Part shown: piece after piece, positions 16,304 through 24,617 of the stretch
Layout: every line of letters starts with the position of its first letter
Numbering within the stretch: position 1 is the first letter of the stretch
Assembly: GCA_900471605.1 (NCBI GenBank)
Contig: UCEY01000019.1
Coordinates: 61,111 to 125,110, forward strand
Reading direction: 5' to 3'
DNA from: Hyphomicrobiales bacterium
GTDB taxonomy: Bacteria; Pseudomonadota; Alphaproteobacteria; Rhizobiales; Rhizobiaceae
Length of the DNA stretch: 64,000 nucleotides
Program-made: the position numbers and the translations under genes
The notes under the pieces: generated by a model
What the model saw: the letters and a program-made list of their open reading frames with translations, nothing else
Told to the model about the DNA's origin: nothing
The model's database searches: none

Positions 16304-17134
16304 ATGCGACTTGTCAAATCTCTTCTGGACCGTTGTTTTGACCTCATCACACTGTTGAGTGAGAACGCCACTGGACTGTCATTAGGCGAGATCAGCCGTC
16401 GGCTGGACGTTCCCAAGAGCGCAGCGCATCGCCTTCTCAACAGTCTGTGTGACTTAGGCTGGGCTGAACAGGACCCTGAGAACGGGTTCTACCGACTTTC
16501 ATTGCGCCTCGCCGTGGTGGGCCAGCGCCTGCTCGCCGGGACGCGGATCCCAGACATCTGCCAACCGATTCTGGACCGTTTAGCGAGCAATACCAAGGGA
16601 CTTGGCAGGATCGCGATCCTTGACCCCGATGGTTTGACCTGGATATCGCATTCACAAGGCATGCGGTCTGGCCTGATCTACCAACCCGAACTGGTAGCGA
16701 AGGTCCCGTTGCACACGACGGCCAACGGCAAAGCGTGGCTGGCGACACTGGATCGAGAGGAGGCGTTGGCCAGGGCCGTCGCGAGCGGACTCGGACGAAC
16801 GGACCTGGGTGGTCCGCGAGTTATCACCTCTAGGCAGACGTTTTCTGCGGCCTTGGATGAGACCGAGGAACGGGGATGGGCCACGGCGATCGAGGAAGCT
16901 GAACCCGGCGTCGCCGCCGTCGCAGCTGTCATTCGCGTTGCTGGTCAGGTTGTTGGAACGGTCAGCATCGCAGGACCGATTCATCACTTTTCGGCGCTCG
17001 TACTCCCTCAATTAGCGGAACAGGTTAAAGCCACGGCCGAGGAACTTTCCGATCTTTGGCCTTATCGGATCGCCTCGCCCGCACCGCAAGCCAACTCTTC
17101 GAAGAAGGCGCAAGTTGTTGGAAATATTATCTAA
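16304..17134 (+). CDS. IclR-family transcriptional regulator 2
   Basis: A 276-residue regulator with an N-terminal winged helix-turn-helix (LGEISRRLDVPKSAAHRLLNSL near residues 28-48) and an IclR effector domain (HTTANGKAWLATLDREEAL, VVGTVSIAGPIHHF). It is a relative of the regulator at 9797. It sits between a divergent Gfo/Idh gene and the ABC importer operon, and TGGAA-N5-TTCCA sites lie in front of both itself and the importer. It probably represses sugar uptake until an inducer is bound. Confidence 0.92.
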   Translation: MRLVKSLLDRCFDLITLLSENATGLSLGEISRRLDVPKSAAHRLLNSLCDLGWAEQDPENGFYRLSLRLAVVGQRLLAGTRIPDICQPILDRLASNTKGLGRIAILDPDGLTWISHSQGMRSGLIYQPELVAKVPLHTTANGKAWLATLDREEALARAVASGLGRTDLGGPRVITSRQTFSAALDETEERGWATAIEEAEPGVAAVAAVIRVAGQVVGTVSIAGPIHHFSALVLPQLAEQVKATAEELSDLWPYRIASPAPQANSSKKAQVVGNII

Positions 17135-17180
17135 AAATCGTCATTAACTATCAGCGCGCTTATCGCATCGCTGACCTCTG

Positions 17181-17215
17181 TTGACACCCGCCTTTCTTAA
17201 TGGAATAACGTTCCA
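17181..17215 (+). promoter_or_regulatory. Promoter of the sugar importer with overlapping IclR operator
   Basis: A -35 box TTGACA (17181-17186) and a -10-like AATAAC (17204-17209) are 17 bp apart. A perfect operator, TGGAA-TAACG-TTCCA (17201-17215), lies on the -10 box. An IclR protein bound there would block RNA polymerase. The first gene starts 62 bp downstream. Confidence 0.7.
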
Positions 17216-17277
17216 ATAGCGATTGTGGAGATCGCCTTGAGGAAGTGGTCGCTTCGGCGGCCGGTAGGAGGAAGCAG

Positions 17278-18330
17278 TTGGCTAGTGTTGAGCTGAAGGC
17301 CGTTCGCAAAGCGTACGGCGCCGTACCCGTGCTTCATGGCGTGTCTGTCGACATCCATGAAGGCGAATTCGTAACCTTGGTCGGGCCTTCGGGTTGCGGA
17401 AAATCAACTCTTTTGCGGATGATCGCCGGCCTCGAAAATATCTCCGGCGGCGAGATCCAGATCGGCGGACGCACCGTCAACGACGTCCCTCCGAAGGCCA
17501 GAGATATCGCTATGGTCTTCCAGAATTATGCGCTTTATCCGCATATGACCGTCGCGGAAAACATGGGCTTCTCGTTGAAGCTAAAAAAGGCGTCCCGCGA
17601 GGAGCGGACAACGCGCGTTCAGCGAGCAGCCGAAATCCTGAGCCTTACGAAACTCCTTGATCGCTACCCTCGCGAACTTTCGGGCGGGCAGCGTCAGCGC
17701 GTGGCGATGGGTCGCGCGATCGTTCGCAATCCGCAAGTATTCCTGTTCGACGAGCCGCTCTCGAACCTCGATGCTAAGTTGCGCGTGCAAATGCGTGCTG
17801 AGATTAAGGAACTGCATCAGCGGCTCAAAACCACGACCGTTTACGTGACCCACGATCAGGTCGAGGCGATGACTATGGCCGACAAGATCGTCGTCATGCA
17901 CGACGGTCACGTTGAGCAAGTCGGTGCGCCGCTCGAGCTGTATGATTACCCCGCCAACGTATTTGTCGCTGGGTTCATCGGGTCACCATCGATGAACTTT
18001 CTCAAAGGCAACGTGGAGCAAGGTCACTTCGTTCTCGAGGATGGACACAAGCTGCCTCTGCCTGCGGGCGTGGCCGACATCTCGGAGAAAGTGATCTATG
18101 GCGTGCGTCCTGAGCATCTCACTCTCAGTGACGAGGGGCTGCCACTTACCGTCACAGTCGTCGAACCGACAGGCTCGGAGACACAGATCATCGCTCGGCA
18201 TGGCGCTCAAACCATCGTCTGCATATTCCGAGATCGAGTTCTCCCAAGAGCTGGCGAAGTAATCACCGTGGCTCCCGATCTCTCACGCGTCCACCTCTTT
18301 AGCGCGAGCACCGGTCGGCGGTTGTCGTAA
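17278..18330 (+). CDS. Sugar ABC transporter ATPase (MalK/UgpC family)
   Basis: A 350-residue ATPase that energises the importer encoded next. Walker A is GPSGCGKSTLLRM (around residue 37), the ABC signature is LSGGQRQRVAMG, and Walker B is VFLFDEPLSNLD. The C-terminal third is the MalK-type regulatory (TOBE) domain, with IYGVRPEHL. TTG 17278 was chosen since AGGAGGA lies 5-11 bp upstream; GTG 17245 gives a longer frame without homology. It is the first gene of the operon ATPase-permease-permease-binding protein, under the IclR-overlapped promoter at 17181. Confidence 0.93.
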   Translation: MASVELKAVRKAYGAVPVLHGVSVDIHEGEFVTLVGPSGCGKSTLLRMIAGLENISGGEIQIGGRTVNDVPPKARDIAMVFQNYALYPHMTVAENMGFSLKLKKASREERTTRVQRAAEILSLTKLLDRYPRELSGGQRQRVAMGRAIVRNPQVFLFDEPLSNLDAKLRVQMRAEIKELHQRLKTTTVYVTHDQVEAMTMADKIVVMHDGHVEQVGAPLELYDYPANVFVAGFIGSPSMNFLKGNVEQGHFVLEDGHKLPLPAGVADISEKVIYGVRPEHLTLSDEGLPLTVTVVEPTGSETQIIARHGAQTIVCIFRDRVLPRAGEVITVAPDLSRVHLFSASTGRRLS

Positions 18331-18382
18331 GGACACGACGCCAGCCACTCTGCCTGAACGCGCACACGGGAATAGTAAGCGA

Positions 18383-19321
18383 ATGTCGATACCTCCGCTA
18401 CAAGTCAGCACCAACCAAAGCGCTACAAACCTGGCGAGCGACGTCGTGGATGCCGACAACGCAAACCGCTTCAGCTGGGCTCCTTTTCTGTGGTTTACCC
18501 CTGCTATCTTGATCCTGTTTCTTGTGACCCTCTATCCGACGATCTTCGTGTTCTGGTTGAGCTTCCAGAAAACGAAATATTACGATCTCGTTGGCTTCAA
18601 TGGTCTCGCCAACTACGTCGAAGTTTTAAGCTCACCCGAGTTCTGGGACACGACCGTAATTTCCCTGAGCTACGTCGCTGGATCGCTGGCCGGTGCCATT
18701 ATCCTTGGGATGGCTTCAGCGCTGGTATTGAACCGGGCGGGCATTACAGGATCCGCGCTTCGTGTGTTCATCCTTTTTCCCTGGACGCTGTCCATGTCGG
18801 TCGTCGGCAGTATTTGGCTCTGGCTGCTCAACCCTTCGTTTGGGCCGATACCCTACGTGATCCAGAAGCTGGGTATCGACCCCGGACTGATGCTGGGGGA
18901 TCCGGGAATGGCTTTGCCACTCCTCATCATCGTCACGGCTTGGTGGTCGTTCCCATATGTCATGGTGATGGCGACAGCAGCCATGCAGTCCATCCCGAAA
19001 GAACTTTACGAAGCGGTAGAGATCGATGGAGGCGGCGCGTTCGTGAAGTTCCGCTACGTCACGCTCACCGAAATCCTACCCACTTTGGGGAGCACGGCGC
19101 TGACCCTCTCCATCATGTACCTGACCTTGATGACATTGATCATTGTCATGACAGGCGGAGGACCATTGGGGTCGACCACCACGCTCAGTTTCGAAGCGTT
19201 CCGCGGCACCGTCCAGGCGGTCAACATTGGGCCGACTGCCGTCGTCTCGATCGTCGTCCTCATCATCAATGTCGCCCTTGGTGCTCTTTATACCCGGCTG
19301 ACCGGCCGCGTTACCGGATAG
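18383..19321 (+). CDS. Sugar ABC transporter permease (MalF/UgpA family)
   Basis: A 312-residue inner-membrane protein with about six helices after a hydrophilic N-terminus of roughly 30 residues. The cytoplasmic coupling loop EAVEIDGGGAFVKFRYVTL near residue 212 fits the EAA motif of carbohydrate permeases. It pairs with the downstream permease to form the channel and is spaced 9 bp from it. The imported compound is not evident from sequence. Confidence 0.92.
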   Translation: MSIPPLQVSTNQSATNLASDVVDADNANRFSWAPFLWFTPAILILFLVTLYPTIFVFWLSFQKTKYYDLVGFNGLANYVEVLSSPEFWDTTVISLSYVAGSLAGAIILGMASALVLNRAGITGSALRVFILFPWTLSMSVVGSIWLWLLNPSFGPIPYVIQKLGIDPGLMLGDPGMALPLLIIVTAWWSFPYVMVMATAAMQSIPKELYEAVEIDGGGAFVKFRYVTLTEILPTLGSTALTLSIMYLTLMTLIIVMTGGGPLGSTTTLSFEAFRGTVQAVNIGPTAVVSIVVLIINVALGALYTRLTGRVTG

Positions 19322-19330
19322 GATGCTAAA

Positions 19331-20176
19331 ATGAGCAGCGCTCTCTCGAACCGCACAACCGGACAAATGCCCGCGATCCTGGGATCTTTGGTTATCGGGA
19401 TTATCGTTCTCGGACCTGTACTATGGGCCTTCGCGACGTCGTTCAAGACGGAAGTAGAAGCAGTTGTTGTTCCACCGACCCTATGGCCGAATTCTCCAAC
19501 TCTGGAGAACTACACCAAGGTCCTCAAGGATGCGGCTTTCTTCACCGACCTCTGGAACTCTGTCGCCTACTCCGTCGGCGCTGTGATCATCGCGCTCCTC
19601 GTCGGGATTCCTGCGGGCTACGCCGCCGCACGCTTTTCATTTAAAGGGAAGCGCGCACTGATGCTGGTGGTTCTCGCGACCTCGATGGTGCCAGGCGTCG
19701 CGTTGCTGGTACCCACTTATTACCTGCTGGAAACGGTGGGTTTGCTCAACAGCGGCATCGTGGTGACGATCATACTCTCGGCGAGGATTATCCCTCAAAC
19801 GGTCTGGTTCATAGCCAATTTCGTCGAAGCGGTCCCGGTTGAGATCGAGGACTCCGCGATGATCGACGGCGCGTCCCGGTTTCAAATTATCTGGGCTCTG
19901 ATCTTGCCGCTGATTCGTCCAGGCATAGCCGCCGTCGCGACGATCGGCATTGTGACGACCTGGAACGACTATATCACGGTGGCGGTCTTTGCGCCCGAGG
20001 TGGCAAAACGGACCCTGCAGGTCGCCCTTGTCAATCAGGTTTTCGACGCTGTCGGCATTTCGTGGTCCTACATGATGGCCTTTGTGATGGTCGCATCATC
20101 ACCGGTCATCCTCATGTTCGGCTTCGTCCAGAAATGGTTCATCTCCGGCCTGACGGCCGGCGCCGTTAAAGGCTGA
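19331..20176 (+). CDS. Sugar ABC transporter permease (MalG/UgpE family)
   Basis: A 281-residue permease with six predicted membrane segments and the EAA-type loop DSAMIDGASRFQIIWALILP near residue 175. It is the second half of the channel, encoded between the first permease and the binding protein. Confidence 0.92.
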   Translation: MSSALSNRTTGQMPAILGSLVIGIIVLGPVLWAFATSFKTEVEAVVVPPTLWPNSPTLENYTKVLKDAAFFTDLWNSVAYSVGAVIIALLVGIPAGYAAARFSFKGKRALMLVVLATSMVPGVALLVPTYYLLETVGLLNSGIVVTIILSARIIPQTVWFIANFVEAVPVEIEDSAMIDGASRFQIIWALILPLIRPGIAAVATIGIVTTWNDYITVAVFAPEVAKRTLQVALVNQVFDAVGISWSYMMAFVMVASSPVILMFGFVQKWFISGLTAGAVKG

Positions 20177-20226
20177 TGACGCAAACAAACCATCCACACA
20201 CCTTGTTCAACTTGGGAGGAAGACGC

Positions 20227-21525
20227 ATGCAAACCATATCGAAACGGAAACTCATCAAATCGTCCGCGGCGCTGGCAATTGGGACTGCCATCTTCGCTTT
20301 CGCTGCTCCGCAAGCTTTTGCCCAGAGCACGAAGATCATTTACCAGACGTTCCTGGATCCGAACAATTCGAAGGATCCCCGGTCTGCTGCTCAGACCAAG
20401 ATGATCGATGCTTTTCAGGCGAAGAACCCTGACATCAAGATCGAACTTCTTGTTGATCCGACCGGGGGAGCTGCAGCTCGCGCCATCAAATCCGGCGCCC
20501 AAACACCAGATGTGATCCGCGTCGTCGGCTTCGCGGTTTCCGAATTCGCCGCCACCGGCAATCTCCTCGAGCTCGATGATCTGGTGAAGAAGGACGGCAT
20601 TCCGGATGGGGATTGGCTCCTGCCGCTGTCGGGCACGAAGGTTGCCGGGAAGCTTTATGCTCTTCCCCAGGACTTCCGTATTCCAATTCTCTTCTATCGC
20701 AAGAGCATGTTGGAGAAGGCCGGGGTCAAGCCGCCGGCCACCTGGGATGAAGTGTGTGCACTAGGCGCCAAGTTCGGCCAGTCGGATACGATCACGTTCG
20801 CCGTTCCGTTGGGCGCCACCGGCGGCCTCGGGGGTGCTCAAAGCCTCGGAGAATTTTTCCTCAGTTCAATGTTACCGGGAAATGGCGGTAAGTATTTCAC
20901 ACCTGACGGAAAGATTGCTTTCTCGAAGGAGTCTTTCATCAAGGCGGCACAAACGATCAAAGACTTCTACACGAAGTGCAAGGTCACTCCGCTTCGCAGC
21001 GCTCAGATGGGGTTCAATGAGTTGCACGACGCGCTTCGTTCCGGCAGCGCCGCGACAGCGGTGTTCGGCGTTTATCGCTACAAGACTGTGCAGCAACAAG
21101 GGGGTGGTGACGATCTGGCCTGGGCACCTTCGCCTGGGTATGCGGCCAGCGACAAACAGACGGTCTACAGTTACAATATTGCGATCAACAAGAAGACCGC
21201 CAATAAGGATGCCGCCTGGACTTTCGTGAAGTACATGGTGTCTCCGGAAGCTCAGGCTCTCGCAGCCGAGGGCGGCGAAGTCGTTTCGCGCAAGTCGGCA
21301 TACACTGCGCCATACTTCCAGACCGACGCCGGCAAGGATCAGAAGCAATGGGCTGATCTTGTCGGACAGCGTGGTCAAACCGTGGAGTATACACCGATCC
21401 TCTCGACCTATCACACCATTCTCGGCGAAGCATTCCAGAGAATGATCTTGAAAGATGGATCGCCGGCAGACGCTTACGATGAACTGATCGAGCGGTACAA
21501 CGCGGCGCTCGCTAAGGCACAGTAA
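20227..21525 (+). CDS. Sugar ABC transporter substrate-binding protein (family 1)
   Basis: A 432-residue periplasmic binding protein. The signal peptide covers about residues 1-34 (basic start SKRKLIK, then a hydrophobic core ending PQAFAQ). Family-1 features are a YALPQDFRIPILFYRKSMLEKAG segment (split here into KLYALPQDFRIP and LFYRKSMLEKAG) and a C-terminal lobe with AWTFVKYMVSPEAQ. ATG 20227 follows GGGAGGAAG; the frame is open to 20176 in the previous gene. The ligand is unknown, a sugar or cyclitol by family and context. The 10-bp stem just after the stop may stabilise the operon mRNA. Confidence 0.9.
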   Translation: MQTISKRKLIKSSAALAIGTAIFAFAAPQAFAQSTKIIYQTFLDPNNSKDPRSAAQTKMIDAFQAKNPDIKIELLVDPTGGAAARAIKSGAQTPDVIRVVGFAVSEFAATGNLLELDDLVKKDGIPDGDWLLPLSGTKVAGKLYALPQDFRIPILFYRKSMLEKAGVKPPATWDEVCALGAKFGQSDTITFAVPLGATGGLGGAQSLGEFFLSSMLPGNGGKYFTPDGKIAFSKESFIKAAQTIKDFYTKCKVTPLRSAQMGFNELHDALRSGSAATAVFGVYRYKTVQQQGGGDDLAWAPSPGYAASDKQTVYSYNIAINKKTANKDAAWTFVKYMVSPEAQALAAEGGEVVSRKSAYTAPYFQTDAGKDQKQWADLVGQRGQTVEYTPILSTYHTILGEAFQRMILKDGSPADAYDELIERYNAALAKAQ

Positions 21526-21548
21526 AGGACGTTAGCTCGAAGAGAGGC

Positions 21549-21582
21549 GCTGGATGGACACGGCACGTACCCTCCATCCAGC
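21549..21582 (+). terminator. Hairpin after the importer operon
   Basis: Perfect 10-bp inverted repeat GCTGGATGGA (21549-21558) and TCCATCCAGC (21573-21582) with a 14-nt loop, 24 bp after the binding-protein stop. No T-run follows, so it may end or stabilise the transcript rather than being a textbook terminator. Confidence 0.5.
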
Positions 21583-21744
21583 CCCTTCCACAACAAACAA
21601 CGACGCTCGATTAGTGGTTTCGGCTTCCAAATTCTCGCTTTTCTACGGTTGGAAAGCGGACGGCATCGCCGTGCCTTACGATCGTAGATCGTGCGCGAGC
21701 TCTGAGCCGAATTTCAAGCTAACAAAAACAGAGAGGCATCGGTT

Positions 21745-22812
21745 ATGAAGTATCGTTTTCTTGGGAGAACTGGAGTTCAGGTCAGCGAGTACATGCTGGG
21801 CACCATGAGCTACGGATCCGATGGCAACACAGACGAAAACGAGTGCATAAACATAGTGCACCGAGCTCTCGATCGCGGCATCAACTTCATCGACACTGCT
21901 GACACCTACTCTCATGGCGAATCCGAAGAGATCGTCGGCAAAGCGATTGCCGGCCGCCGCGACAAAGTGGTGCTTGCGACGAAGTTTCGATTGGCGGCCG
22001 GTGAAGGACGCAACGAGCAAGGCGGCTCCCGCTACTGGATTATGAAGCAGGTCGAAAACAGCCTGCGAAGGCTGAAAACCGATCATATCGATCTTTATCA
22101 ATTTCATCGACCCGACCTTCACACCGATCTCGAGGAAACCCTTGGTGCTCTCAGCGACCTGGTGAGCCAAGGCAAAGTTCGGTACATCGGCTCCTCAACA
22201 TTGCCAAGCTGGTACCTCGCAGAGACGCAATCGGTAAGCCGATCGAATAAAATCGCCCGATTCATCAATGAGAGCTCACCCTACTCAATCTTTCAGCGGG
22301 CCGTGGAGAGAGAGACCCTTCCTGCGGTCCAACATTACCGTATGGGTTTCACCGCCTGGAGCCCACTGAACGGCGGCTGGTTAACTGGAAAGTATAAAGC
22401 TGATGGCGCGGTGCCGTCGGGCTCCAGGGCCGAGCGCGTAAAAGGACAGTGGGGACACCACTACCCTATCCTGCAAACCCGCTTCGACATGACGCGCGAG
22501 GGTAACAGGCGCAAGCTGGAACTGCTTCCAGAACTTGAGCGCGTCGCAACCGAGGCAGGTTTGTCTCTTATGCACATGGCGCAGGCATTCCCACTCGCGC
22601 ACGCCGCCGTGACGTCTGTCATCCTCGGCCCTCGCACGATCGAGCAATTCGAAGCCATGGAGGCCGGTTTCGAGGCAGTCCTTCAATCGGCGACGCTTGA
22701 CCAGATTGACGCACTGGTTCCCCCCGGTGCGCTCGTTGAAGAAGCTGACCGCGGCTACGTTTCTCCGTGGCTCGTGCCAGAGGTTCGTCGTCACGGTGCG
22801 AAGGTAGCTTAG
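21745..22812 (+). CDS. Aldo/keto reductase
   Basis: A 355-residue TIM-barrel reductase of the YghZ/Kv-beta-like group. The catalytic tetrad is visible: Asp and Tyr in FIDTADTYSHGESE, Lys in VVLATKFR, and His in LYQFHRPD. The NADPH-binding end has SVILGPRTIEQFEA. Members reduce aldehydes or keto sugars. It begins 220 bp after the binding-protein gene and runs in the same direction as the following isomerase, so it belongs to the catabolic locus. A role in reducing a keto-sugar intermediate is inferred. Confidence 0.88.
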   Translation: MKYRFLGRTGVQVSEYMLGTMSYGSDGNTDENECINIVHRALDRGINFIDTADTYSHGESEEIVGKAIAGRRDKVVLATKFRLAAGEGRNEQGGSRYWIMKQVENSLRRLKTDHIDLYQFHRPDLHTDLEETLGALSDLVSQGKVRYIGSSTLPSWYLAETQSVSRSNKIARFINESSPYSIFQRAVERETLPAVQHYRMGFTAWSPLNGGWLTGKYKADGAVPSGSRAERVKGQWGHHYPILQTRFDMTREGNRRKLELLPELERVATEAGLSLMHMAQAFPLAHAAVTSVILGPRTIEQFEAMEAGFEAVLQSATLDQIDALVPPGALVEEADRGYVSPWLVPEVRRHGAKVA

Positions 22813-22830
22813 TTAATCCGACTGCGACGG

Positions 22831-22895
22831 GGCTTCGGTATCACTCACAAAATCTCCCCGTTTGCCAACGGGCAACGTGATCGTGATACCGAGCC
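22831..22895 (+). promoter_or_regulatory. Nested intercistronic hairpin
   Basis: The outer arms GGCTTCGGTATCAC (22831-22844) and GTGATACCGAGCC (22883-22895) pair almost completely and enclose an inner perfect stem CCCGTT-TGCC-AACGGG (22857-22872). It lies in the 138-bp gap between the aldo/keto reductase and the isomerase gene. It could act as an attenuator, an mRNA processing or stability element, or a terminator without a T-run. Confidence 0.5.
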
Positions 22896-22950
22896 TACGA
22901 CCCCGCCCCGGTCTGAGAACCACTGATATTTAAGAACTGAGAAGGGGCCG

Positions 22951-23769
22951 ATGACGAACATTGTCTTCAACCACGCCACTGTCCGCGAGAGAGCAGATAT
23001 GTTGACCTTTCTTCGACTGAGCGCGGAGCGAGGACTGCAGACCGTTTCCATATGGGGAGACGAAATTGCCAAGGTCGGCGAAAATGACGCGCTCTCTGTT
23101 TTGCACGATTTCGGAATGACGGTCTCTGGATACAATCGTGTTGGGCCGTTGGCAGCGGGTTCTCTTGACCGGGCTGAAGCAGAGCTCGAGCGGGCCGCCA
23201 GATTTGAGGCTGATCATGTCTTCCTGTTTACCGGAGGCTTGCGAGACAATGAAAAGGATTTGGGTTCAGCAAGACGAAGGATCGAGGATTCAATCGGCAA
23301 AGTGCTGGACATCGCACGCAAGATCGGAGTGAAGCTCGCCATTGAGCCACTTCATCCTATGGTCACTGGTGACCGAACCCTCATTTCCAGTCTCTCGCAC
23401 GCAAACTCTATTTGCGACGCGTTGGGCCCGGGTATCGGAGTCGTCATCGATGTCTACCATTGCTGGTGGGACGAAAGACTGGCAGCCGAGATCCAGCGCG
23501 CAGGCGACGCAGGCCGGCTCCTTGGTTTTCATGTCAATGACTGGCTCATCCCTACGCGGCATCTCCTGACCGATCGAGGCATGATGGGAGATGGGATCAT
23601 AGACCTGCGCGGCATCTACTCGATGATCCGAAGTGCCGGATACACGGGCGCAGTCGAGGTGGAAATCTTCTCTACCGAATGGTGGTCTCGCGACCCCGCG
23701 GAGGTGATGGATATCGCGATCGATCGCTGCCGCAGCCTGTTTCAGCCCGGAATGAAATCATGCAAGTAA
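22951..23769 (+). CDS. TIM-barrel sugar isomerase/epimerase 1
   Basis: A 272-residue protein of the xylose-isomerase-like TIM-barrel (AP endonuclease 2) superfamily. Likely divalent-metal ligands are Glu in AIEPLHPM, Asp in VVIDVYHCWWD, His in GFHVNDWL and Glu in VEVEIFS. Relatives isomerise or epimerise keto sugars and inosose, or cleave ketoglycosides. The start ATG follows GAGAAGGGG. Its end overlaps the second shikimate-dehydrogenase-like gene by 10 bp, a sign that the two act together. Confidence 0.85.
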   Translation: MTNIVFNHATVRERADMLTFLRLSAERGLQTVSIWGDEIAKVGENDALSVLHDFGMTVSGYNRVGPLAAGSLDRAEAELERAARFEADHVFLFTGGLRDNEKDLGSARRRIEDSIGKVLDIARKIGVKLAIEPLHPMVTGDRTLISSLSHANSICDALGPGIGVVIDVYHCWWDERLAAEIQRAGDAGRLLGFHVNDWLIPTRHLLTDRGMMGDGIIDLRGIYSMIRSAGYTGAVEVEIFSTEWWSRDPAEVMDIAIDRCRSLFQPGMKSCK

Positions 23770-24587
23770 ACATTCCTAACCTCGACGGAAACTCGCGTGT
23801 GTACGCGGTGTTTGGCGACCCCATACATCAGGTGCAAACGCCGCGTCTTATTAACCCGATCTTCGCGGCCGCCGGGGTCAACATCTACGCGGTACCATTC
23901 CTGATCACCGCGGAACGTTTCGCTGCGACGTGGGATATCTTCTCTGCTATCCCCAACCTCTGCGGTATCAGCACCACGATCCCTCATAAAATTGCGGCAG
24001 CCAAGAAGTGTTCTACCCTCACGCCCACGGCGAAGGCTGTCGGTGCCGTCAATTGCGTCCAACGCGGAGAAGACGGCCTGATGAACGGCGCGCTCTTTGA
24101 CGGTGTGGGTTTCGTTAACGGTCTCGGAGAGGAGAAGTCGCGGTTGCGCGGCGCTCGTGTGCTGATTGTCGGAACTGGTGGAGCTGGCCGGACTATCGCG
24201 TTTGCACTCGCTGAAGAAGGTGTCAGGAAGATCGATCTAATGGATCTCTCGGCTGAATCCGTCGCCTTCACCGCCTCAATGGTCAATAGTTTCCGCGGTG
24301 AAGAATGCGCGGTTGCGGTCGATGGGTCGGCAGGGTGGGATTACGATATCGTCATCAATGCATCGCCCATCGGCGTGAAGGGAAATAGCAAATTTCCTAT
24401 GCCGGCAACCGCGATACGGCCCGAGATGCTTGTTGCCGATATCGCTAGTTTAAGTGAGGAAACGGCCCTATTGGCCGCCGCCAGGGCAGCCGGTGCAACG
24501 GTATCTGACGGCAATGACATGCTGCTCGCGCAGGTCCGCCTGATGGCGGGTTTTGCCGCAGGTCTGCCGGCAGGAACTGCGCTTTAA
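23760..24587 (+). CDS. Shikimate-dehydrogenase-like oxidoreductase 2
   Basis: A 275-residue AroE-fold enzyme. Catalytic Lys77 (TIPHK) and Asp114 (LFDGVGF) and the cofactor loop GTGGAGRTIAFAL are present. The carboxylate-binding HSxSP of real shikimate dehydrogenases is changed to QVQTP, so the first serine is missing and the second is Thr27. The substrate is therefore probably not shikimate. ATG 23760 lies inside the end of the isomerase gene; the frame is open further upstream to 23679 within that gene. It is related to the copy at 13012, and the pair may handle two steps or two stereoisomers of one pathway. Confidence 0.82.
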   Translation: MQVNIPNLDGNSRVYAVFGDPIHQVQTPRLINPIFAAAGVNIYAVPFLITAERFAATWDIFSAIPNLCGISTTIPHKIAAAKKCSTLTPTAKAVGAVNCVQRGEDGLMNGALFDGVGFVNGLGEEKSRLRGARVLIVGTGGAGRTIAFALAEEGVRKIDLMDLSAESVAFTASMVNSFRGEECAVAVDGSAGWDYDIVINASPIGVKGNSKFPMPATAIRPEMLVADIASLSEETALLAAARAAGATVSDGNDMLLAQVRLMAGFAAGLPAGTAL

Positions 24588-24617
24588 ACATTCTCAGAAA
24601 GAGCGAGAGATTACATC

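Noticed and set aside
13012..24587. True aroE (aromatic amino-acid biosynthesis)
   Set aside because: The HSxSP and NTD motifs needed for shikimate are changed in both copies, and the context is catabolic.
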